This document shows positions 5,848-11,137 of a stretch of DNA of 11,137 nt, piece after piece. The stretch spans positions 1 through 11,137 of the forward strand of contig CAMYNZ010000216.1 in assembly GCA_947259865.1 (NCBI GenBank), written 5' to 3'. The position numbers and the translations under genes are program-made. Position 1 is the first letter of the stretch; each line of letters starts with the position of its first letter. Origin of the DNA: an uncultured Desulfobacterales bacterium (GTDB lineage: Bacteria; Desulfobacterota; Desulfobacteria; Desulfobacterales; G020354645). Under the pieces are notes generated by a model. It was not told the DNA's origin, did no database searches, and worked only from the letters and a program-made list of their open reading frames with translations.

Positions 5848-6627
5848 TTAACTCGCTCTTGTGTTTATATCACCGGCGCGTTTACGCAACATTTCTAAGA
5901 TACAGCAGGTACCGGATGCGGCAAGTAAATGCTTAAGCGTGTGGCCGCTGATAATGTGTGACAGCTGGAAAATTTGTGCATCAAGCACTTCGGCCAACCT
6001 GCTGATGAAATAAAGTAACATGGCTGCAATAATATAGCGAAGATAATTCGCCGGTTTTTCATACAACGCTAAAATTAAGGGGATTAAAATCATCGGCAAG
6101 AATTGCACCAGGCCATAAATTCTCAGATCACCGCGGCCGTGGACCTCGCTCCATTCCCAATACACCACACTCCCGCCACCCGCAATCAGTAACGGTAAGA
6201 GTAAAACGAGAGAGGCCCGCGGGCTGGCCGTCTCGGAGACTACAGCGCAGAAAAAACCCATGAAAGCAATCGTCATGGGCAAGCGATCCCAAAACAGCGT
6301 ATTGTTTGATGGATAACAATGATAATAGGACGATCCAAATCCAGTAAAAAACAGACCCATAAAAAAGATGAGATAGTGCAACCTGGAGGCCTGAAAACTA
6401 TTTTTCTTCAATAGGCTTGCGGTGAAAATCATCCCCCACAAGCCGGCAATGACAAAGGGCGCGTTGGATAGCACATCAAATGCATTCGGAATTCCCAGAA
6501 TTTTCCTATTGTCTGCAAATCTATGATAATCAGGGTTTTGCGGGATTGGTCCCACAAAAATGAATGTACCCGTTATTACAATTATTGCGGTTGAGATAAT
6601 TATAAAAGTTTTGATATTTGTTTGCAT
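5848..6627 (-). CDS. CREST-superfamily (alkaline ceramidase-like) integral membrane protein
   Basis: This 259-residue inner-membrane protein has about seven hydrophobic segments (roughly 8-27, 51-70, 83-98, 117-131, 138-155, 170-188 and 195-212, with more near the end). Conserved features are FADNRKILGIPNAFDVLSN (37-55), GSSYYHCYP (98-106, H103), FWDRLPMT (112-119, D114) and HTLKHLLA (229-236, H229 and H233). The serine, aspartate and three histidines match the metal-binding site of CREST hydrolases, which include alkaline ceramidases and cleave amide bonds in lipids. Bacterial members are mostly uncharacterised. It lies 34 bases after the M20D amidohydrolase and 70 bases before the decarboxylase, so cotranscription is likely. 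The start at MQTNIK was chosen because translation further upstream overlaps the previous gene; the ribosome site is weak, so coupling is possible. Confidence 0.75.
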   Translation of the reverse strand: MQTNIKTFIIISTAIIVITGTFIFVGPIPQNPDYHRFADNRKILGIPNAFDVLSNAPFVIAGLWGMIFTASLLKKNSFQASRLHYLIFFMGLFFTGFGSSYYHCYPSNNTLFWDRLPMTIAFMGFFCAVVSETASPRASLVLLLPLLIAGGGSVVYWEWSEVHGRGDLRIYGLVQFLPMILIPLILALYEKPANYLRYIIAAMLLYFISRLAEVLDAQIFQLSHIISGHTLKHLLAASGTCCILEMLRKRAGDINTRAS

Positions 6628-6661
6628 GGGATGTGCTTGAGCAGTTGAATCGGCAGCCGTA

Positions 6662-7825
6662 TCAGGCAAGTAAATCCAATCCGATCCTGCAGTGAGTTTC
6701 AACGCCGAGTAAAAGGATATTCTCGTTAAAATCGAATGCGGCATTATGTATGGGCGCACCGCCTTCGCGACCCACGCCGAGGGCATAAAAAAAGCCCTTT
6801 GACTTTTGCAGATAGTAGGCCATGTCCTCGCCGCCCATGGTTGGTTGGGGCTCAACCACCCGTTTTTTGCCCACAACCTTTTCTGCGCAGCGGCGAACCA
6901 CCTCAAGCATAGATTCATCGTTGATGGTGGGGGGATATCCCCGGTCAAATTTAAGTTCAAATCCAGCCCCCATGGATTCACAGACCCCGCGAACCACTTT
7001 TTCGATGCGTGCTTCCCAGGAGGTCCAGATATCTTCGTTAAAAGTTCTGGTAGTACCGCTCAGTTCGGCTTCGCCGGGGATAACATTGAAGGCTTTGCCC
7101 GCATGGAAGCTGCCCACTGTGATCACCGTCGGTTCCAGGGGATTCATATGCCGGCTAACAATTCGCTGCAGGGCATTAACGACCTGGACTCCCACCTCAA
7201 GTGCATCCACACACAAATGCGGCATCGCGCCGTGCCCCTCGCTGCCAATTATTTTTAGGTCGAAGCGATTCATAGCCGCCATGAATCGCCCGGCTTTTAA
7301 CCCAATGGTTCCCTCCGGGATCTCCGGCCATACATGGCAACCGATGGAATAGTCCACTCGCGGGTTTTCCATCACTCCGGCCTCGATCATGGGTTTGGCG
7401 CCACCCGGACCCTCTTCCGCAGGTTGGAAGAGGAATTTAACATTACCGCTGAGCTTATTCTTAATCTTATTTAATACGGTTGCTGCGCCCAGGGCCATGG
7501 CCATATGGGCATCGTGTCCGCAGGCGTGCATGGTGCCTTTATGGGTTGATGAAAAAGCTAAACCGGTTGCTTCCAAAAGGGGCAGGGCATCCATATCGGC
7601 ACGAATCATCAATGTCGGACCGGGTTTCCCGGTTCTCATTAATCCCACTACACCGAACCTGGCGATCCCTGTTTGCACGTCAAACCCTTCACGCTTTAAA
7701 TAATCTGTCACATAAGCAGCGGTTTTCTTCTCCGTGTATGCGGTTTCGGGAATCCTATGCAGGTCGCGGCGGGTATTAATTATCAGATCTTTATGTTCAT
7801 TGACCAGTTCTTTGACATTTATCAT
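6662..7825 (-). CDS. M20D-family amidohydrolase (N-acyl-amino-acid / hippurate hydrolase type)
   Basis: This is a 387-residue cytoplasmic metal-dependent hydrolase that should split an N-acyl amino acid or similar amide. The family motifs are RADMDALPL (75-83), HACGHDAH (100-107, ligands C102 and H104), QPAEEG (134-139, with catalytic and ligand glutamates 137/138), CHVWP (163-167, H164) and PIHNAAFD (358-365, H360). The dimerisation domain lies at about 182-295. Length is typical of the family. The ATG at 7823-7825 is preceded by GAGAGG seven bases upstream; a TTG further out adds five residues and is less likely. It is the first gene of a minus-strand run with the CREST protein and the decarboxylase, and is divergent from the M20 gene at 8303. 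Substrate preference cannot be told from the sequence; relatives act on hippurate, N-acetyl amino acids or auxin conjugates. Confidence 0.93.
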   Translation of the reverse strand: MINVKELVNEHKDLIINTRRDLHRIPETAYTEKKTAAYVTDYLKREGFDVQTGIARFGVVGLMRTGKPGPTLMIRADMDALPLLEATGLAFSSTHKGTMHACGHDAHMAMALGAATVLNKIKNKLSGNVKFLFQPAEEGPGGAKPMIEAGVMENPRVDYSIGCHVWPEIPEGTIGLKAGRFMAAMNRFDLKIIGSEGHGAMPHLCVDALEVGVQVVNALQRIVSRHMNPLEPTVITVGSFHAGKAFNVIPGEAELSGTTRTFNEDIWTSWEARIEKVVRGVCESMGAGFELKFDRGYPPTINDESMLEVVRRCAEKVVGKKRVVEPQPTMGGEDMAYYLQKSKGFFYALGVGREGGAPIHNAAFDFNENILLLGVETHCRIGLDLLA

Positions 7826-8302
7826 GATAAAGCCTCTCAATGTCTAATTTAGATTAACCGCGTTTGCCCTTTTCGGTAAGGCTGTCGAAATCATCTTCAT
7901 ATCGGTTTTGCATTCAAGCCAGGAAACTATCTCATATTTTCACAAATAGGATCAATGGAAAAAGATTTTATAAAATCCAAATAAGGCCTGCCTATCGCGA
8001 TAACACCAACTGTAAAACGGTCTGTAAGATTGGACGTGAAAATTTAGGTGAAATGTGATATGGTAAGTCATTGAATTTTTTTAAGGTATTTGCGCCAGAA
8101 GCTTATTGCAGGAATCCGCCGTAACTACAGAATTTGTCTATGGCCAGGTTGTTGTCGACCATGGGCGCATATTGGAAAAAGCAACCGCTATCGTTGTCAG
8201 TTTACTCAAATCGATCGAAGAATTCACTCACCATACAATAAGCTAGAATCAAACTACGGACTCAGGATCGCCAGAGATCCCGGCTGTTGATAATTTGGGT
8301 AT
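7826..8302. other. Divergent intergenic region between two amidohydrolase genes
   Basis: This 477-base stretch should hold the promoters of both flanking gene groups. I found only weak sigma-70-like matches: TAATCT near the minus-strand start and TACAAT at 8234-8239, without a convincing -35 for either. No sigma-54 site or strong palindrome was seen. The right part contains the short open frame at 8085-8246. Other frames here have no family likeness. Confidence 0.5.
8085..8246 (+). other. Short open frame, possible small gene or gene remnant
   Basis: An open frame of 53 codons ends at TAG 8244-8246, 56 bases before the next gene. It has no ATG; the only usual start is TTG at 8106, giving 46 residues with no clear ribosome site. 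The peptide looks protein-like, with a run TTEFVYGQVVVDHGRILEKA and then an amphipathic stretch AIVVSLLKSIEEF, and is unlike the random basic peptides of the other frames. In-frame stops lie just upstream at 8082 and 8064. It may be the C-terminal remnant of a lost gene. I do not recognise the family. Confidence 0.25.
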
Positions 8303-9535
8303 ATGTCCTACCAGATCGAACGCATACAGAAAGACATCGACTATATAAATACGTGCAATGCCACACCCGATAAAGGAATTACGCGCCTGACATTTTCTGA
8401 GGAATATCAGGCAGCCATTGCCTATGTGGTGGGCGAACTGAAGCAAGTCGGAGCGATAATTTCATACTGCCAGGCAGGCAATATAAGGGCCCGGTTACCC
8501 GGTACCGATGATAACGGTCCAGCGGTAATGATGGGTTCTCATCTGGATACGGTGGTTCATGGGGGTAGATTTGATGGTGTCGTGGGGATTGTGACCGCAC
8601 TGGAGGCAGCCCGCATAATTGTTGAAGAAAAATATAGGCACCGTCTGCCCATCGACGTCGTGGTCTTTGCAGAAGAAGAAGGGTCCAGATTCAATTGGGG
8701 GCTTTTGGGCAGCTCGATATGGACCGGAAAATTGGACCTTACCCGAATATCCGATGTTAAAGACTCCCGAGGTGTTGCTTACCCGGAGGCTATGGCTATC
8801 GCGGGATATGAGATTAGCGACACATCACTGCTTGAGTCTCATAAACTCAAAGCGATGCTTGAGGTTCACATCGAACAGGGTGGTATCCTTGAAAAAAAAG
8901 GGTATAGAATCGGTCTGGTTGAAGCAATAGCCGGGATTAAACATCTGGATATCACCATTATCGGGACAGCCGACCATGCAGGTACAACTCCTATGGACGA
9001 TCGTTCCGATGCACTGCAGGCAGCGGCCCGCATTATCACAGCTGTGGAGGAAATCGCTCAGAAAATCGGATCTCACACAGTGGCGACAGTTGGCCGAATA
9101 AGATGTGAACCCGGGCAGGCTAATGTAATACCAAATCTTGTCACCTTCAGCCTGGATGTCCGCAACCCAGATCAGGACATTTTGAATTCAGCGCTGGCGA
9201 CGATTAAAAAAACAGTGAAAGCGGTCTGTCATAAACGCGATCTCGAATATAAAATAACTCCTCTGGGTGACGCAAAACCGGTGTCTCTCTCCAGTGAGAT
9301 CGTCGACCTGATGGAACAAATAGCTCGAGAGAAAAATATCGATCCCTTGAAGATGGTAAGCGGTGCCGGTCATGATACCGCCCTTTTAGCTGACTTGACA
9401 AAGACCGGGATGATCTTTGTGCCAAGCGAAAAGGGGCGCAGCCATTGTCCGGAAGAATACACCCGGCTGGAAGATATTGGACTAGGGTGCGACTTGCTCC
9501 TGGCGACCGCGATGTCGCTTGCCAAACACGTTTGA
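8303..9535 (+). CDS. M20-family Zn hydrolase, N-carbamoyl-L-amino-acid hydrolase / allantoate amidohydrolase type
   Basis: This is a 410-residue cytoplasmic binuclear metal enzyme of the HyuC/AllC/beta-ureidopropionase group, which hydrolyses N-carbamoyl or ureido compounds and in some members N-acyl amino acids. Motifs seen are GSHLDTV (78-84, ligand H80), RFDGVVG (89-95, D91), EEEGSRF (124-130, bridging glutamate at 125/126), VHIEQGG (188-194, H189), AGTTPMDDRSDAL (226-238) in the dimerisation domain, SGAGHDTA (353-360), and GRSHCPEE (378-385, H381). Length is normal and all metal ligands are present. The ATG at 8303 has only a weak GGGT upstream. The transporter gene begins 33 bases after its stop, so the two are probably cotranscribed. 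Which of the related substrates it uses cannot be decided here. Confidence 0.92.
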   Translation: MSYQIERIQKDIDYINTCNATPDKGITRLTFSEEYQAAIAYVVGELKQVGAIISYCQAGNIRARLPGTDDNGPAVMMGSHLDTVVHGGRFDGVVGIVTALEAARIIVEEKYRHRLPIDVVVFAEEEGSRFNWGLLGSSIWTGKLDLTRISDVKDSRGVAYPEAMAIAGYEISDTSLLESHKLKAMLEVHIEQGGILEKKGYRIGLVEAIAGIKHLDITIIGTADHAGTTPMDDRSDALQAAARIITAVEEIAQKIGSHTVATVGRIRCEPGQANVIPNLVTFSLDVRNPDQDILNSALATIKKTVKAVCHKRDLEYKITPLGDAKPVSLSSEIVDLMEQIAREKNIDPLKMVSGAGHDTALLADLTKTGMIFVPSEKGRSHCPEEYTRLEDIGLGCDLLLATAMSLAKHV

Positions 9536-9568
9536 CTTTTGATGTTCATTTAACGATGGGGTGCTGTT

Positions 9569-10924
9569 ATGGTGCTTTCACAAATTCTGGTAGACCTGGC
9601 CATAATAAGTATTTTTTTGGTCCTGGGTGCAATCGTCAGGCAAAAAATACGTGTTTTTCAACGATATGTTATACCGGCTTCGGTCCTCGGGGGTATCATC
9701 GGGCTGATTCTCGGCAAAAATGTATTGGGTCTGTTACCCATATCCGATAACTATGCTCAATTCGGGGTTATAGGGATAGATGTCGTTTTTGCCTGCTTAT
9801 TTTTGGGCCGCAAGCTTCCCGGCATCGGTCAGCTGGGGAAATCTGCCGGTGCGCAGACTGCCTATGCCTATTTTAATGGATTTGGTCAGATTGCCATCGG
9901 GCTATTGGTGGTAATCGCCTTCGGTTCAATCGGATATTCCCTGCATCCCCTGTTTGGCCTTCAGTTGCTGATCGGGTATCAGGGTGGTGTTGGGATTGGA
10001 ACAGCGGTTGCACCCATGATGGCTGAACTCGGATGGTCGGCTTCCGAAGGCGCTGCTGTCGGAGAAACCTGTGCGGTGGCGGGTTTGGCGATGTCTGTAG
10101 TTATCGGTATCATCATTATTAACATTGGAATTGCTCGAAATCTGACGGTTAAAAAATTTCACGAAACCGGCCAAAAAATTCAATCCCCGACTTTCAAACC
10201 GCTTGAAGCCAGACAATATCTTAGCAAAGAAATTACGAGTCCTGAAGCGGCCAGCTCTTTTGTTTTCAATTTCGGTTTTATCGGCATGGCCATACTGTGC
10301 GGCCATCTCATTCATCTCGGCATTGTTTCTGTTGCCCCTCCGCTCAAGATTATGCCCACTTTTCCCTTCGTTTTAATCGGGGGCATCATCGTACAGGTTC
10401 TGGTGCAAAAATCACGATTGGATAATTATATTGATCGAGGCACCGTAGAAGCCATATCCGGCTTTGCTCTGGATGTTCTGATTGTGGCTTCTTTGATGGC
10501 CATTAAACCTTCGGTTGTTATGGCCTATGCCTATCCCCTGAGTGTGATGTTAATACTCGGTGTCATGTTCAACCTGTGGCAGCTTAAGTGGCTGGGACCC
10601 CGTATTTTGCCGGGAGCCTGGTTTGAAAAGAGTGTCTGTGAATATGCCCAGAGTACCGGTTCGGCGCCTCAGGCAATGTTATTGCTGCGAATGGTGGATC
10701 CGCAACTGGAAACTGATGCCGCTGAAGCCTTTGCCCTCAAAATGCTTTTATTTAGCCCCGTAATTTTCCCGCTGACCGTTATTTTAGCACCGATCATTGT
10801 TGCCAAGGGGCCGCTTCTGTTTTTTGGCATCTATTGTTTGCTTATGCTGATTATTGCGGTTATTTGCCGCCTTACCTGCTGGCAAAAAAGACCCAAGGAG
10901 AGATGGTTGCCATCGCCAGTCTAG
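9569..10924 (+). CDS. Sodium/glutamate symporter family (GltS/ESS) transporter
   Basis: This is a 451-residue inner-membrane protein with ten or more hydrophobic segments in two halves. The first half carries a glycine-rich loop, GYQGGVGIGTAVAP (136-149), matching the re-entrant GGHGT-type loop of GltS. The second half carries CEYAQSTGSAPQAMLLLRM (357-375), matching the paired loop of the family. A polar central stretch (about 190-228) links the halves. GltS proteins bring in glutamate with sodium; more distant members may carry other carboxylates, and the YQGGVG variant argues against assuming glutamate. The gene follows the M20 hydrolase by 33 bases, so it probably imports that enzyme's substrate or moves its product. 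The ATG at 9569 has a GGGG run 8-11 bases upstream. No clear terminator follows; repeat DNA begins about 20 bases downstream. Confidence 0.85.
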   Translation: MVLSQILVDLAIISIFLVLGAIVRQKIRVFQRYVIPASVLGGIIGLILGKNVLGLLPISDNYAQFGVIGIDVVFACLFLGRKLPGIGQLGKSAGAQTAYAYFNGFGQIAIGLLVVIAFGSIGYSLHPLFGLQLLIGYQGGVGIGTAVAPMMAELGWSASEGAAVGETCAVAGLAMSVVIGIIIINIGIARNLTVKKFHETGQKIQSPTFKPLEARQYLSKEITSPEAASSFVFNFGFIGMAILCGHLIHLGIVSVAPPLKIMPTFPFVLIGGIIVQVLVQKSRLDNYIDRGTVEAISGFALDVLIVASLMAIKPSVVMAYAYPLSVMLILGVMFNLWQLKWLGPRILPGAWFEKSVCEYAQSTGSAPQAMLLLRMVDPQLETDAAEAFALKMLLFSPVIFPLTVILAPIIVAKGPLLFFGIYCLLMLIIAVICRLTCWQKRPKERWLPSPV

Positions 10925-10941
10925 TAGCTATCTCAATAATG

Positions 10942-11137
10942 CATTTTATCCGCCACAGTACTTTTGCGGACTAGTCCGCCAAAGTAATCCGGCGGATGGC
11001 ATATCTCTTCAAAATGCTCACATAAGAGAAGGTTAACCCGCTGAGCCCGTTGGCTCCCGCTTATAGCGGGATTAAAAATCGGATGGATTCCTTTTTTTAC
11101 GGGCTCAATCCCGCTATAAGCGGGACAAACCGGCTAA
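10942..11137 (+). repeat. Composite dispersed repeat, copy 2 (runs to the window edge)
   Basis: This copy is related to the one at 1683-1942 and lies in the same orientation. It opens with ATTTTATCCGCC, then two diverged 22-base palindromes (10949-10970 and 10975-10996) separated by CTAG. AAATGCTCAC, AGGTTAACCCGCTGAGCCC, AAATCGGATGGATTCCTTT (11076-11094) and CAAACCG (11126-11132) follow in the same order. The variable slots hold inverted 17-base palindromes in place of the REP-like hairpin of copy 1. The end is not seen because the window stops. Confidence 0.75.
11055..11125. repeat. Paired 17-base palindromes in repeat copy 2
   Basis: TCCCGCTTATAGCGGGA (11055-11071) and TCCCGCTATAAGCGGGA (11109-11125) are exact reverse complements. 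Each arm is itself a hairpin with a three-base loop. The DNA can therefore form two small hairpins or one 17-bp stem with a 37-base loop containing the conserved repeat core. Confidence 0.85.

Noticed and set aside
6628..6981. Upstream extension of the CREST protein frame
   Set aside because: It overlaps the M20D gene out of frame and gives a proline- and tryptophan-rich peptide with no likeness to the family.
6806..7352. Overlapping plus-strand frames of 150 and 176 residues
   Set aside because: Both are antisense shadows of the M20D hydrolase, which has all its catalytic motifs.
7864..8290. Two plus-strand frames of 64 and 66 residues in the intergenic region
   Set aside because: Their peptides are basic and of random character, with no ribosome sites. 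The short frame at 8085-8246 in another phase looks more protein-like.

Overview
The window looks like chromosomal accessory DNA from a Gram-negative bacterium, most likely a Desulfobacterota (former deltaproteobacterial) species. This rests on the style of the proteins, a QseE/QseG/QseF-like signalling trio with a lipoprotein, sigma-54 regulation, and intergenic palindromic repeats of a kind I associate with that group. The assignment is inference, because no rRNA or other marker gene is present. Every gene except a possible small ORF belongs to a recognisable family. I see no rRNA, tRNA, CRISPR array, transposase or phage gene.

Region 1 (1-4365, minus strand) is a signalling locus. A membrane histidine kinase (4365-2911) overlaps a small lipoprotein with a coiled coil (2971-2363). 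A GlrR/QseF-type sigma-54 response regulator (1627-275) follows after a 735-base gap. This is the gene order of enterobacterial glrK-qseG-glrR, but the gap before the regulator holds repeat DNA. Left of the regulator, at 17-32, is a full match to the sigma-54 -24/-12 consensus reading leftwards out of the window. It is a good candidate target promoter for the regulator.

Region 2 (4572-7825, minus strand) is a probable three-gene operon. It encodes an M20D amidohydrolase, a CREST-superfamily (alkaline ceramidase-like) membrane protein, and a PLP-dependent group II decarboxylase that appears to lack about 50-60 residues by a clean in-frame deletion.

Region 3 (7826-10924) starts with a 477-base stretch carrying a short uncharacterised ORF. 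Two plus-strand genes follow, read divergently from region 2: an M20 N-carbamoyl-amino-acid/allantoate-type amidohydrolase and a GltS/ESS-family sodium:carboxylate symporter. Regions 2 and 3 together suggest uptake and breakdown of an amide-linked amino-acid compound. The substrate cannot be read from the sequence.

Region 4 (10925-11137) is a second copy of the composite repeat found at 1683-1942. The two copies share a tandem-palindrome head and a common core, but carry unrelated hairpins in the same slot. This repeat family, the sigma-54 promoter and the ceramidase-like operon are the most notable items here.
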